Of a stretch of DNA of 64,000 nt, positions 1 through 12,699 are shown in pieces. The notes beneath the pieces are model-generated. The model searched no databases and was not told where the DNA came from. It saw only the letters and a program-made list of their open reading frames with translations. This DNA comes from Atherinomorus stipes (taxonomy: Eukaryota > Chordata > Actinopteri > Atheriniformes > Atherinidae): positions 248,675 to 312,674 of the forward strand of contig JALJCO010010310.1 in assembly GCA_023101725.1 (NCBI GenBank), read 5' to 3'. Made by a program: the position numbers and the translations under genes. Numbering within the stretch: the stretch's first letter is position 1; the number at the start of each line of letters is the position of its first letter.

Positions 1-172
1 TAATCCATCCTCCAAGTATGGTGCTATAGGTTGAGGCTGTTGGATGCCTTTTTATGATACAGTTCCTTCCTTCATAACTTTCAATTTCCAACCTTCTGTC
101 TCTGTGAGGCACCTTGTAGATTTTGTCCTTGAAGTTGAGTTGGAAGCATAAAAGTGTGAGAATTAGGCAACA

Positions 173-791
173 TTAAAGTGCTGATGACACGTTTTTGACA
201 TTTTTTGCCATGTTTTATCAACCAGAACGTTCTTCATGACGATCTATGTAAGAGAAACAAGCGCAGATGATGATTTATTAGAAAACATGGCTGCTTTTCA
301 ACATCTGACCAGACTGTGGCGCTGTGAGCCGAAACGAGACGTGACGTCTGCCAGAGAGTCTTCTCTGCTTATTTAACATTGAAGTGTCTTCATTGCGGTT
401 TTTAAGTTCCTTTTCCAGTTTTACAGACGAACAGTAACGTAACGTGATTGGATTAAAAAGAAAAAGAAAAGGGGGGGAGGGGAAAGAGAACCCAAAAAGA
501 GGGCGGAGGGGGGAGGAAGACGAGGGACAAAAAGGGCAACACTTGGATTACATGGGACGAGCAGTATGGAGGAATATTAACAATTTTTTGTGGACTTTTA
601 TGGACCTTTTTGGCTTGGACCCTGGCGAACTCCATTGGGGGGAAACGAGAAGTCGCCCTGAACTCCATCTGCATTTGACATATTAAAAAAAGTGGTCCAG
701 AGTCTTGCTCACCATCAGGGTAAGTGGAAAATAAAGTTAAATCATTCTGAGGGTGAACTATTCCTTTAAGGTTGTGTCATCGACACTTTAA
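173..791. mobile_element. TTAA-flanked MITE, family A, with a nested second MITE
   Basis: TTAA lies at 173-176 and 788-791. Just inside, AGTGCTGATGACAC on the left faces AGTGTCGATGACAC (reverse complement of the right end), a 12 of 14 match. This is the layout of a small non-autonomous DNA transposon. No transposase is present. A TTAA duplication fits Kolobok- or piggyBac-type elements; the AG start is unlike piggyBac, so Kolobok-like is the better guess. The interior holds part of another MITE (540-769). Confidence 0.55.
540..769 (-). mobile_element. TTAA MITE family C, copy 1, truncated
   Basis: The right end (about 690-765) is the family's terminal repeat, ending in CTATTCCT followed by TTAA at 766-769. 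The interior around 550-640 is the reverse complement of the interior of the copies at 6.55, 12.7 and 56.7 kb. The left terminal repeat was not found, so the copy is truncated or rearranged. It sits inside the family A element. The short open frames here are incidental. Confidence 0.6.
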
Positions 792-1440
792 GGACCAAAT
801 AGTGACAGCTAGAGGTTTGTAAAAGTGGTCTAAGGAAGAAAATTAGTAGTGCAGCATTGGCAGGGTCGTAATGGCCACAGCTCACTAATCCATGTGAGTG
901 AAACATGGCTCATGCAGTCACTATTAAACCAACAGAAGAGAAAATGGAGCCCAAACGACTGAAGAGTTTATGCAGGTTCTGACTGAAAGGGGTCAGAACA
1001 CGTTTACCAGGATAGTGGGGGGGACTCAGTCTTAGTGTAGGGAAACATTTTCGCACCTCGGCCTGATTTAGTTTGCTTTCAAACTTCACTTTACTCAAAT
1101 GGTCCAAACCATAGACATCTATACAATTGCTAGATCTCTAATTGAACGGACGGCGGCCATCTTACCACAGTCAGCTCTCTGTCTGGACCTCTGGTTTCTG
1201 AATGTAGGAGAGTGATCTCCACAAATGCAAATAATTTTATTTCACTGAAATCTTGACGGATTTACAAGCGGTTTGGTTTCTTACAAACTTTATTAAAATG
1301 GCTATATTTCTAGTCAACATTTCTGTGTTGACAGGAAGTTACAAAATAAAAGCTACTAACAATACATTTGCAATTTGGGATGAAATTCTTTGAGATATGA
1401 ACTCATCAGCAAACTTTACAGTAGCTTATTAGTGGACAGA
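792..1440. other. unassigned sequence
   Basis: No coding, RNA or repeat signal is recognised on either strand. A short frame on the minus strand (910-1107) has no visible domain. Confidence 0.4.
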
Positions 1441-2432
1441 TTGCCATAAGGGGCCGTCCACACGGCGCCAAATTACAGCAAAACCGGAAAAAATGTAAGA
1501 AATCTGCCCTATCATCCTCACGAAAGCAGGGATCAGCCTCCTGAAACCGGTCATGTCTGAAACCGGGTTCCAAGGTGGAAAGGTTTGAAACCTCGACTGG
1601 TTTGTGTTTCATGGAAATGGCGTAACCGTGTAAGGATGTTGGGGGGGAAGGGGGATATGACATCAGTGTGACAATGCGCGATGGTCTCGTTCACAAAAAC
1701 AAAGTTCATTGAAAAAAAATTCACAACAGCAATGGCGTCGGTGAGCGACTGTTTTCAACTGTGTAGAAAACTTTAGCGTTCGCCTCGTAAATCCTCGACC
1801 ATCTCCACCTTTCTGCTCTTCCTTTTTTGATTTCCAGCGTCACACGGTGAGTCTTTGTTTGCACATGCGCTGTATCATGTTCTAGGTTTGAAGTGTCACA
1901 CTTTAACCATTATAGCGCCTCGAGGGGTGTAACAATACTTGGATCTATATCGATATAGAATGATGTATCGATCGTGAATCGATTCAAAAACCCAATATCG
2001 ATAAATCGATATCAATTCCACTTTTATTATGAAAATGGCACATTTTCACAACAAAATCCATGTTTCTAGTTGTGCAGTGAACGGATGTGACATGGGGAGA
2101 TTGCACTGCAAAGCTTACAGTTATGTCAAGAAACAACAAGCTTGTATATTACTTGTAATATTTTTTAAATCGTTTTATATCGATCAGTGGATCCGAAATC
2201 ATATAGAATCGAAATCTTATCGAGACTGAATTTGAGATATCGGCAGACATCGAATCGCCTATCTGTATCGATATACTATCGCATCGTGATAAAACCAGTG
2301 ATTTACACCCGTGAGCGCCACCCACAGCCTTGTAGGATGTACTACAGCGGTTTCATGGGGACGGTGAAACCTTTCCCCGGATTTCTGCCATCGGTTTCAC
2401 ACCTAAACCGGCTTCAGCTCTGTGTGGATAGC
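1441..2432. mobile_element. MITE-like inverted-repeat element interrupted by a hAT MITE
   Basis: The left end reads GGGGCCGTCCACACGG and is followed by a stretch rich in aaaccgg and gaaaccgg motifs. The right end (about 2340-2432) carries the inverted counterparts, with CTGTGTGGATAGC at the edge. The two halves are separated by the element at 1921-2312. Exact ends and target duplication are uncertain and no coding capacity is seen. Confidence 0.45.
1921..2312. mobile_element. hAT-type MITE with GGGTGTAA termini
   Basis: The left end has GGGGTGTAAC and the right end TTACACCC, giving inverted GGGTGTAA termini. The interior is rich in ATCGAT and GATATCG. The flanks tagcgcct and gagcgcca are similar over 8 bp, as expected for a diverged hAT target duplication. 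It lies within the 1441-2432 element. Confidence 0.6.
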
Positions 2433-3398
2433 TGTCAAATTTGCAGTTGCTAGGCAACGGGACTGGAGCACCACGGGGAATTCTGAGAGCTAGACTCATT
2501 TCACGAACAGTAGGCTGCTTCGGAGTGCGCAGACTATGCAGGACACTTCGTAGCCTACGTTGTCCGCGCACTGCGAAGTGTGCAGACCCTGAAATGAGAC
2601 CTACCTTGAAAATAGTTCGAGTGATGTGAGGAGGACGATGTTTGCAGTGTTGATTTAACCTCCATATTACAGGACTTGATCTGTAACTGCTGGTGTGCCA
2701 TCAGATTTAGCTGCTAAGAGGAGAATATCACTGCGGGGGTGATAAAGCCATGGCTCATCAGTTTAGATTTAAATGAAGCATTTAAAAGCACACTCGCCTT
2801 GCAGTGGTTTAATGAAATGGTTGGAATTGCTCTTTAATTGATCGGTAATCTGCTGTATAATGAATTGAGTGCAGACGTTCATACACCTTTTTACCTCGTC
2901 TCACAGATGTATGTAAACACCTGGCAGACCACCTCCGTGTTCATTTTTCACTTTGCTCTGCTGGCTCCGTTTTTTTTAAATGAATGCTCCATGCACATGT
3001 TCTGATAACTGAAAATAAAACAAATCTTTTAAATAAATGAGTGTTTTTCATCATGGCTTTGATATTGTAAAGAAAGAAAACTTGTATGCAAAATGTATAT
3101 TTTAAATCCAGCCATACCCTGCACCAAGTTATGTTACAGACCTGCAGGTGAATGGAAGGATAGAATGGTTATGATCTTATTTTCATATGAAAGTGAACAT
3201 CAGTACAAGTCACAGTGAAAATTTAATGTCAGCAGAAGTGAATTCAGCATTAATGCATCCACAGCTTCGACTTTCCTGTTATCTTCAGAGGGAAAAACAA
3301 TAAGACTGAGACACAACACAGATAAATTGATTATATCGTTCCTCACTGTGAGATTTTTATCAATGAGAGAAATAAATAAAGGCATGAAGTCAATATGC
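2433..3398. other. unassigned sequence with AATAAA-like motifs
   Basis: No domain or repeat family is recognised. An AATAAA on the plus strand near 3015 and the AT-rich character would fit an old 3' UTR or plain intergenic DNA; nothing decides between them. Confidence 0.3.
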
Positions 3399-3739
3399 TT
3401 AAAGTGCTGATGATACGACCTTAACTTCCAGTAACTTTGCCATACAACACACAGACATAATCAGTAGTTCTGTGCAGTTAGAAGTTAATCAGACGTGTAT
3501 TTATGTAAAAATCCGATGTTAAAGAGCACTAATAGCTTTTCACTAGCGATCCTAGCCTCCGTGACGTGATGTTAGCGAGATGGCTCATTGATTTACACGT
3601 ATAATCAAAACCGTGGAAAACATGAAAGATGCTCCAGAACAGCTGGACTGGAACTGGTTTGTGGTGGATCATCACTCCCACACTTAAAGAGAACATTTTT
3701 TCCAACTTTCTCTTGAACACTTTTTTTTTATGCTAGTTA

Positions 3740-3908
3740 TGTACACGGTGATCAGTCAGTCGTGTTAAGGGAACTAGAGCTTGGCCTGAATATTCATATA
3801 TATTACTCACATATGCACAAATGAAGAAAAAAATGACTTTAATGAAGTTGGGAAAAAAAAAATATGCTGAAAAGCTCTTAAAAGTCCATTTTTCATGATA
3901 GGGCTTCT
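3740..3908 (-). mobile_element. TTAA MITE family B, terminal fragment
   Basis: The reverse complement starts AGAAGCCCTATCATG next to TTAA at 3909-3912 and runs on in close similarity to the left end of the element at 5032, including the stretch with catatgtgagtaat. The far end is not clear. A TTAA plus AGTGCTGATGATACG at 3399-3417 resembles the left end of family A, so a mixed or nested insertion is possible. Confidence 0.5.
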
Positions 3909-3912
3909 TTAA

Positions 3913-4685
3913 CTTTAAACTTTAACAGGAGTTCTCTTTGTCCCTGTAGCAATGGTTTGAAGGAAAAAGCTCTCAGGTTTGTTTACAAGGGTGATAAGTT
4001 GTGATCTGTCCAGTTATTTAGCCAGTTACATCCCTCACCTGCAGCACTGTCACCGTCTTTCTGTCACATCAAACTGCAAAATGCTTTATCCTTCCCTTAG
4101 TAGTTCCTGTTCGGCTCAGGCATGCACTCTTTTTTTTCTGCCTTTATGTATTTATTTCCCCAGGTTGCAGAGAAATGCGTCACTCATGAGAGTTTGGGGC
4201 GTCTTTGTTACTTTGTCTTTTGAAAGAACAGTACTTTGCTTTTTTCTTCACATCTTCTACTTTCATGACAATGATGCACTGCTGTGACGGCTCTGAACAT
4301 AACCACGATACTGTCATGGTTGCAGCATTAATAAAATGTCTTTCTGCTGGAAGATGACGTGAAAGAAGCAAGTTGCTAAAAGGAATGAAATGAAGACCCT
4401 GATCACAAAGGCTGTTACAATCGAACAAAAGTCCAAAAACCGAAGCATGAAAAACCAAAGAACTGAGAAAGCATCCCGACAGGCAAAGACGAGCAGAGGG
4501 ACAAACTCAGGTTATACATAGATGATTCATTTCGAACAAAAAGTAAATGTAGACTATACACACAAAGCTTTCAATGTACACATCTGAAAAGAAGTGGGAA
4601 GAAGTATAAACTTATAATACCCGTCCCCTTTATATCAAGTCAGTGGGCCAATTCCTACCTTAACCCTCAATCTCAACCCGAAATC
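3913..4685. other. unassigned sequence
   Basis: Frames of 90-100 codons occur on both strands (3979-4287, 4180-4458) but show no recognisable domain, no conserved motif and no credible splice context. I treat them as chance frames. Confidence 0.4.
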
Positions 4686-4688
4686 TTA

Positions 4689-6348
4689 AGCCCTGTTTCC
4701 ACCAGCGGGTCTGGGTCGGGTCAGGCTGGATCGGTCCACGTTTTTTTGCGTCTCCACAGATATAAACTGGGACGGGTACCCTTATATCCGACCCGGCCTA
4801 GTTTTTTGGTACCCTTCGGTAGGGGTACTGATCTAACCGATCCGGACCAAAGAGGTGGAGCTAACACACAGGAAACCATTGATTCATTGAAAAATCCGTC
4901 ATTTCCTGCGTGACCCGGCATAAAAACAAAGCTGGGGCGACTCCTTTGTTTCTGTCATGTGTGGTGCTTTGGTTAAAAGGTATTGCACAGCGATGATGTC
5001 ACGCGATCACGTAGCAGCGCTATCCGGTTAAAGGAGCCCTATCATGAAAAATGGACTTTTAAGAGCTTTTCAGCATGTCAGTATGTTATTTCCTCATCAA
5101 GAAATGATTTAAATCGTTATTTTTCTTCATTCATGCATATGTGAGTAATCTACATGAATATTTAAACCAAGCGCTACCTCCCTGCAAACGGCTGACTACC
5201 CACCGCGTTACGTATGAACGTGGCACCAATCACGAAAGTCCAAATGCGCACGCTCAGTATCGTAGCAAGACGCCCTCTGTTGAACAGAAACTCAGAGAAT
5301 CCGATACACACTCTCTGAGGAAGAAACTAACACCTGCAGGAAGATTTCCTCAGAGACAAGCAGCCATCAGCTAACAGACGTTTGATCCAGATTCAGGAGA
5401 ATTTTCTTCCTTTTTTTTCTTTTTTTTAAGCTCTAGAGGACAGCAAGTTGGGGAAAATGCAGTTACGTTCAGCGTGGTTATGTTCAGCGTGGGAGTTTAT
5501 TGTTGTACTGGATGAATCGACTTGCCAGAAGTGGTTGGATTAAAACTTCAGGAGCAGGGAAAAAAAACTCAACTTCGTGTGTGAACTTCACTCCTGACAA
5601 CTTCATGAATCTCGGGCAGTAAAGTGTTTTTTTTTCTCTGGGATTACTTCTGAAACCTGACGCAGTTCCTACTATAAAAACGCGCATGGACAGACAACAA
5701 CACTGGTGAGTCAACACATCTCTCAGCTCAATGCTAACTGTTAGCCTATGATTTGTTCGCTAAATTACTTGCTTGTCAGGGGGTCTCTGTGGTACTTCTG
5801 TGGTACTGCGTATACTTCAAACTCCATATCAGACTCTGGGTCGAGCGCATACAGCTCCATAACAGGCTGGTCTGTTTTATCCCGTCGATCGGAGGAATTA
5901 TCCATCAATGTTAACTTCTAACATCCACATGAGAGCTGCCGGTGCCGGTGCTACAGACAATTCTGTGACCCTTCAGAATAAGTGTCTCTTCCGGGGCGAC
6001 GTCATGAAATGGGCGTAAAACATGCTGCAATTGGTCGAGAGCTCCGCGGTTCAGTACAGTCAGCCATCTTACTTCCGTGTTGGAAATTAGATGCATCGAA
6101 AAACTAATATTTAACACCAAATTAGTTTCTATAGTAACGATGGGAACATATCTAGCTTATAAATGCCTACATTTGACTTTTGGAACATTTGAAAAGCATG
6201 ATACAGCTCCTTTAATTCTCCGCCTCCAGAGTACGGGGACAGTTTGCTGTGGGGACGCAAGGTGAAATCAACATATCCGTACCAAAACCCATCCGATCCG
6301 GCCTGTCCTGACCCAACCTGACCCAGGCCCGCGGATGGAAACGGGGCA
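4689..6348. mobile_element. PIF/Harbinger-like MITE hosting another MITE
   Basis: The left end AGCCCTGTTTCCACC and the reverse complement of the right end TGCCCCGTTTCCATCC form inverted termini, and both sides continue into a shared GCGGG..CTGGGTC stretch. Flanking TTA occurs at 4686-4688 and 6349-6351, matching the TWA duplications of Harbinger elements. Most of the interior (5032-6211) is a separate TTAA-flanked insertion, so the original element was only about 0.5 kb. No transposase is present. Confidence 0.6.
5032..6211. mobile_element. TTAA MITE family B, full copy
   Basis: TTAA lies at 5028-5031 and 6212-6215. The left terminus AGGAGCCCTATCATG and the reverse complement of the right terminus AGGAGCTGTATCATG match at 13 of 15 positions. 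The interior has no domain-bearing frame. It is inserted inside the Harbinger-like element at 4689-6348, so it is the younger of the two. Confidence 0.65.
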
Positions 6349-6545
6349 TTAGTAGCCCTCAAAACCAAGTGTAAGGGCTATTTTGTGACTTAGAAATGGG
6401 ACACCCTTAAATGCAGATACATCTTCCAAACTGTGGGGGGCAGCATTATGCCAAAGCGGCGTTCAGTCTGTCAATTCAGAAGAAGAAGAAGAAGAAGCAT
6501 TTACTTTATTTACATTTATTTGCACTGTTAACTCTGTCTATTTAA

Positions 6546-7211
6546 AGGAATAGTTCACCCACAGAGTGATGTAACTTTATCTTTCACTTCCCCTCATGGT
6601 GAGAGACTCTGGAGCACTTTTTTAATATGTCAAATGCAGCCGGTGATCAGGAAGGCTTCTCGTTTCCCCCCAACTTTCATATAATGGAGTTCACCGGGGT
6701 CCGAGCCAAAAAGGTCCATAAAAGTCCACAAAAACTTGTCAATATTCCTCCATACTGCTCGTCCAACATAATCTAAGTGTCCTGAGTGGGTAGCGTCCAG
6801 ATTTTACTGGAAACTACAAAATTTAGTATATTTTTAGAGGTTAAACAGTACTAGGTTTAGTAAACCTAAACTAAAAAGGCCTGGATTCATGCAGATACGC
6901 AATCAATGAGGGATTTATTTTTTATGAAATTACCTCTTTTAACACATTTATACCGTGTAGAAAGCGTTTCTCTGAGAGAGATCAAAATAAAATCAGGTAC
7001 AGGGCCTTTAAATCAATATCAACCCCTCTTGGACCCTCTTGTGTTTGTCCCGGTTTGTCTGCAGCTCTGTCCCTCTTAGCACAATGTAAACAGTGAATTT
7101 CTTCTTCTACACTTGCATTATCGGCAGAGTAATGCAAGTGCTCCAGAGTCTTGCTCACCATGAGGGGAAGTGGAAGATAAAGTTACATCATTCTGTGGGT
7201 GGAATATTCCT
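6546..7211. mobile_element. TTAA MITE family C, copy 2, with part of a further MITE inside
   Basis: TTAA lies at 6542-6545 and 7212-7215. Terminal repeats of roughly 75 bp face each other, starting AGGAATAGTTCACCC on the left and its near complement on the right. The region 6850-7017, ending in CAGGTACAGGGCC plus TTAA (7018-7021), matches the inverted start of the element at 62899 and so looks like a fragment of family E lodged inside. Confidence 0.7.
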
Positions 7212-7215
7212 TTAA

Positions 7216-8580
7216 GTAGCCCAGCAGCCGTTCAGGACACACTTCAGTCCAACATGTTGCTTCGGTTTAGCGACAGGTTTGTGTTATTATCTGAGTATTT
7301 TCTGTATCTAACAGGCTGGAGAAGGAGTGAAAAAATAGGAGCTACAGCTGTTTATTTTTCTCTGTTATTAGATAATAAATCTATTTTCCCCTGTTAAGAT
7401 CAATAGATGTGTTTGGTGAGGATGTTGCAGCGTGTCAGTGTTGGTGAGAGCTGTGATCTTTAAGAGAATGAAATATTGATGTTAATTATACATATATAAC
7501 CCAACTACCTGGCCGTCACTCAGCCAGTATTAAACTGGACCGCTGGTGGTTTTGTGTTTGTTTTAAAAAGAAGATAAAAGAAGAAAAATCTTATTTTCAG
7601 GGAAGCCAAATACAGGCTTTTACCCTCTAAAGTAAAAGCAGGAGACCAACGCTGCCAACCACGTAGTTTTACAAACAAGTTTAATAAATATTCAGACCCT
7701 TCAGCAGCTTTCGCCTAAAAACAGAAACCAGCAGCATTCTCAGACAGATATTCCCAATGCTGCAGCGAGAGCACGGCCTCTTCTCTGCTGCTTCCACCTC
7801 TGCTCTCGGAAAGGTGTCAGCGCTTGCTAGCTGCTCCCACGTGCACGTCGTCGTCCTTAAAAAGCTGTTTAAGAAAACATTTATGACATCAATCTGCAAG
7901 CTGAGAGCAGCATGCATGTAAATTTATCCTAAACAGCTGCACCGAAGCTGTTGTAGTTAATGATGAACATGCTGGAAACAGGGTTTCATAGAAGTTCAGC
8001 AACAATCTGAAACAGACTGTGAGGTGACATTTAGTCTTTATGAACTGCTTTACAGACAGTTTCTCACTCGTTTTCCCTTCTGACAAAAGAAAGAGAAAAC
8101 ATTATTTAGAGGAGCTTTGCTGGGAGTTTGTCTGTATGAATAAATAGTCAGATAAAAAGGACTGGCACGAAGCAGAATGCAAATGTAGAGAATCATTTGT
8201 GTGACTGTACCATCAAAGTCCTTCAGCTTCCACACAGATTTTATTTTTTTTTTTTTTTGCCTATAAGAAGCAATAATCTACATTTGGGACCAACTCAGAA
8301 AATACTGCGACTGTTCTGACATGCAGTTATTTCTGTGAACATGCAGGTAAAGAAATCATCAGACAGAAGTCACGTTTGGTGACAGTTTCACACTCGTTCT
8401 TACATTTAGAACAACCCAATTTAACCCTCCGGTGCTTGAATTATTATAAAAACAACACATTTTATTTCACAGATGTGTACGGTGATGCTTCTTTTTACAT
8501 TCAGTCTTAATGGCCTTTTTATTTACAGTTGTGCTTGAAAGAGTACAGACAGTACCCGCCCATTAAATTAGGTAAAACAT
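7216..8580. other. unassigned sequence
   Basis: No gene, RNA or repeat family is recognised. Several minus-strand frames of 60-80 codons (7681-8235) have no domain-like composition. Confidence 0.4.
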
Positions 8581-8584
8581 GCGG

Positions 8585-9130
8585 TCAGTAAAGTGGGATG
8601 AAATTAAAAGTAGCACGTAAAAATTTGATGAAAATCATGACGATTTGAAATTGTGGTTCAACAAAAATGGTAAAACAAGTTGATGTGAAGGCAAAATGGG
8701 AGACAGAGCTGCATATGCAGATAAATGAAATCGACTGGGAACAGACGTGTGTTGGAATTAAAAAAATGGGGTTTGCTTGGAAAATGATTATGAATTCATA
8801 TTTTGTGGTCCCAGAGAGCATGAAAAAATATAATAGAGCAAATGGTAAATGTTGGAGAAACTGTGGAGAAGAAAATGATTCATATTTTTTATACATGTAA
8901 AAAAATAAGTCAATTGGAAAGAAATGCTTCGAATCTTTGAAGACTTGAGAGGAAACTGGATTTAAAACCAGAAAATGTTATTTTAGGTAAAATACTAATG
9001 AATTTAGGTCTAGATGAAAGATATATATTTCAAATCCTTAGAATTACAGCATTAACCCCTTACCGCCTGAATTTATATGCAAATGTATTAAAAAAATAAG
9101 TTCTTTGAGTTTTTGCTTTCAAGCAGATGT
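8585..9130 (+). pseudogene. LINE (L1-like) ORF2 C-terminal remnant
   Basis: The frame 8667-8900 reads W..EL then about 8 residues to W, an I.KM motif, and finally CWRNCGEEND just before a stop. This spacing resembles the C-terminal part of L1-type non-LTR reverse transcriptase proteins, where a W/C-rich motif (CWR.CGE) follows the reverse transcriptase. The frame breaks right after this motif, and similar reading continues weakly to about 9060. No 5' part or poly(A) tail is visible. The call rests on motif resemblance only; a chance frame cannot be excluded. Confidence 0.45.
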
Positions 9131-9152
9131 TAAATTAAGTTGAGATTGTTAA

Positions 9153-9821
9153 AGGATAAGTTTCTTTTTTTTTTAACCTGGACATTATTTCTAGGAGTTT
9201 ATACATACATTTACTCAGCGGTAAAGTTTCTGCATCACTTTGAGTCCTTCGGAGGAAATAACTTGATTCGCCCTTCGGTGTACATCCATAATAATGGTGG
9301 AGACGGGGCAGCGACTATATAAGACGTTTTCTGCAGTAAAACTCCTTCTTTCAACAAAAAAAAAAAGAGCTTTTTTACATTGTCAAATTTCCCTTCTGGG
9401 ATAAAGTATTTCTTCATTTCATCAATACTTTAAATAGAATGAACAAACGAACGAGTACTATCCTGTGAGTTCAGAGTTTTGCAAATTGTGTTTTTATGTT
9501 GTCTGTGTAGCAGCTCCGAAAAGTGTCTAGAACTACCTGATAACTCACGGAAAGATAAATATGGACTCACAGGACAATAGTACTCATTCGTTTTTTCATT
9601 CTCCTTAAAGTATCGGCAAAAATCAAGGAGTTTTGCTGCAGATAACGTCTCATAAAGTCGCTGCCCCGTCTCCGCCATTATCACTGGATGTACACTGACG
9701 TGTGAATCAAGTTGCATCTTCCGAAGGACTCAAAGCGATGCAGAAACTTTACGGGTGAGTAAATGCACGTATAAACTCCTAGAAATAAGGTCCAGGTTGA
9801 AAAAAACCCCAAACTTATCCT
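9153..9821. mobile_element. TTAA MITE family D with long inverted arms
   Basis: TTAA lies at 9149-9152 and 9822-9825. The ends AGGATAAGTTT and AAACTTATCCT are inverted copies, and similarity continues inward for about 180-190 bp per arm (left 9153-9345, right 9640-9821), including matching segments around ggcagcgact and gacggggc. The 95-codon minus frame at 9430-9717 is inside the element and has no domain. Confidence 0.7.
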
Positions 9822-9825
9822 TTAA

Positions 9826-12690
9826 TTTTACCACAGCACATAAAAGAAATAGAAATTTTGGGTCGATGCAAATTTGTGACACCTTTGGTCAAAAGTAATG
9901 AAATAAAGATAAAACTGATTTTCATGTCTTAGAGGACGGAAAAGGTTTTATTTCAGGTTTTAAAGGTTTCTTATTTTCAGTTTCCTGACTAACACCACTT
10001 TTTACAACTATTAACTATTATACATCATAGCAAAGAATAGATGTACATAAATATGTATAAAAAGTATATACATAGTAAAACAGAGCTTAAAAATGTTCTC
10101 TTAGATTATGAAATAAACATTCATGAAAGCAGTAATACTGCTGTCATCACCTGATTTAGGTAAGCTACATCTTCTATACTGTTGTCATGGAGACAGCTGT
10201 CATCGCAGTCACCTGCTGGAACTCATAAGTTCAGTTACAGGTGTGTTTATTTTAGTCTGTGTATGAATAAAGGGCAGAAATGGGACTTTTCCTGCATGAT
10301 ATTCTAACAACGACCACAGAAAAGACCTGCAGAGGTATCTCCTAAAATAAATCCACACGTGGCTCAAATTGAGGTGGAGGTGGTACCATCCTGACCACGT
10401 GCATATGTGCACATGCACGCATATACGTACATGTATGAGTACTATTTCTAAGCAATATGTTTTGTTTTTTAGGAGTCTAATATATAAATGACGAGGGAAG
10501 AGCAAGTACACCGCGATCTCTATCTGTTCAACCATCCTAAGTCGGTACATTATTTTTAGTCTGAAATTGATACAGATTGATCAAAAGTTTCTTGATTTAT
10601 TGTTTGATAACTACAGAAAAGCCTCAGAATTGAGATTCATTGTTTTTGATCACAACAGTAAAGGAACTTTTTACAGAACAAGTAAAAAAAAAAAAATCTG
10701 AACATATTCAGAATATACATTATTTTTAAGTGGACACACACATGCAGTATGAAATTATGAACTACGAAGTATGCATGAACAAGTTTTCATACTCAACACA
10801 ACTTCATTTTTTAAAATTAATTTTCTTTTCAATTTTATGATTAAACAGATTTCTTTTTTTCTCAATAAATTTATTTTCATTACCCAACATTCTGGCTTTT
10901 CCCCCCCACACATGGTGTGTGTGTGGTGCTATGCAGCAGTTAAAATATCTACTGCATTCAAAGCCTGAAGTATATAAAGCTTAATTCATAATATTTATTT
11001 TTATGAACAGCCATAAACAATAAAAACAGTAACTGTGCGTTTGTGTGAACGTGGTGATTCGTGTAAACATCCAGTGATAGCAAACAGGAAAATAATGTCA
11101 GCCTCGTCACTGTGTCCTTCTCTAAAACACAACGCTCCGTACGAGCAAAGTTTTTACACCTGACTTTATAGATGGTTTACTGTTTACAAACTTTAGCAGT
11201 TGCTAGGCAACCAGGGGGCAAAAAGCCTGTTTTTACTGCAGTTTACGGCCAAACACTCGTATCATTCATAAAAATGTAAAGTAACCTGACGAAACAAGTT
11301 TTGTTTCTTTAGTTCTTTTCTTCTTTAGATGTGATGAAAACAATTCCGATTTTTGTGTATTTTTTATATTCATGGCATTCTTTCAAGAGCATTGTAAGTT
11401 ATTACTGTCACTGATGTTCACAACCTTATATATTTAGTTGTACAGATTATAAAAATATAAATGCTTGAGGATCTCCCAAGAAATGACCCCACTCTGCACA
11501 AAAATAACAGAGCATAGACGGGCCATTTCTATGGCAGTTAATAGAACATTTTCAGCCTGTGTAAAGTATTATTGCAGCTTATAAAGCATTCATGTGCACG
11601 TGCATTCATGCATCTTTGTGAAGATATGATGTCTAGTTATTGTAAACATCCCAAAAAATATTCATAATCTCAACTTGGATTGCCAGACCGAACCAGGACC
11701 CCCGAATGCTGCAGGAGAACGAGTCTTTGGTTCCACTGGCTGGTGCTTCTACGGGCAAACGTCCCAATAAGATCACAGAAATGAATTCACACACAAACCC
11801 CAGGAATCAGAAGCAGTAATGAAATTTCACACACGTAATTGGGCAAATTTAAAACGTTATTTAAGCTAAAACCGGAGCTTATCTGTCAGTAGAGCCGAGC
11901 TCAAACGAAAGAGAGAATTTCTGATTCAGTCACACGTTTCTGCACGAAGCTGCCAGGAACGAAAAGCGCTAATGCTTATAATAGCTTTTAATACGGTGAG
12001 AAAAGAAGGTTTGTTCCATCACTGCTGCCTTCACACCTCAGCACCTGTGACTGAGGTATACAGTAGGCTTGACCCCCCCCCCCTTCATAGCTGGCTCGCC
12101 GTGATTAGCACCTCACTGCCAGAGCGAAAACACACGTCCATCATATTAGCTGTTAAACCATCTGTATGCTAATGATCACAGCCCGACAATCAAAGCGAGC
12201 CCAGGTGTAGGTGTTATTCATCTGTGCTGTTCAGTCTGAACAATCCCCCGTCTGCTACGAAGAGTTTGAAAGTTAGAGGGAACATTTTGTCTGCGGGTGT
12301 CAGTGTGTCATATAGATTTTAATTCGTGCCCTCCGATGCGGAGAATTTGGATTATTTGCTTTCATTATTTCAGTTCAATTTAAAGACTATTTTAAATGAT
12401 CATGCCTGATTGAGCCTCCTGTAATAACTACGTGTGAGTACACACTGCTGGATTAACATGGGTGACCCAGTGGGACTAAATGCTCCTGCTGGGAGGGGAG
12501 ATTTCCACTCTTTCTATAGATTTAGCTCCGGTTTCATGCAGTTTGATCATGTTTGGTAATTTCAGTGTAGCTCATCCTGACTGGAAGAATAATGAGAACA
12601 CCTGTATGAAGGAGAACGATGCAATTACCAAGGTAACTCTCAGGTAATTATTCGTCAGTAATACACAATAAACCATACGGCTTTGAAACC
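9826..12690. other. unassigned AT-rich sequence
   Basis: No protein domain, tRNA, or repeat family is recognised on either strand over nearly 2.9 kb. Frames of 60-113 codons (for example 10209-10550 minus) look random. A poly-C run lies near 12073. Confidence 0.4.
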
Positions 12691-12699
12691 CAAAGAATG

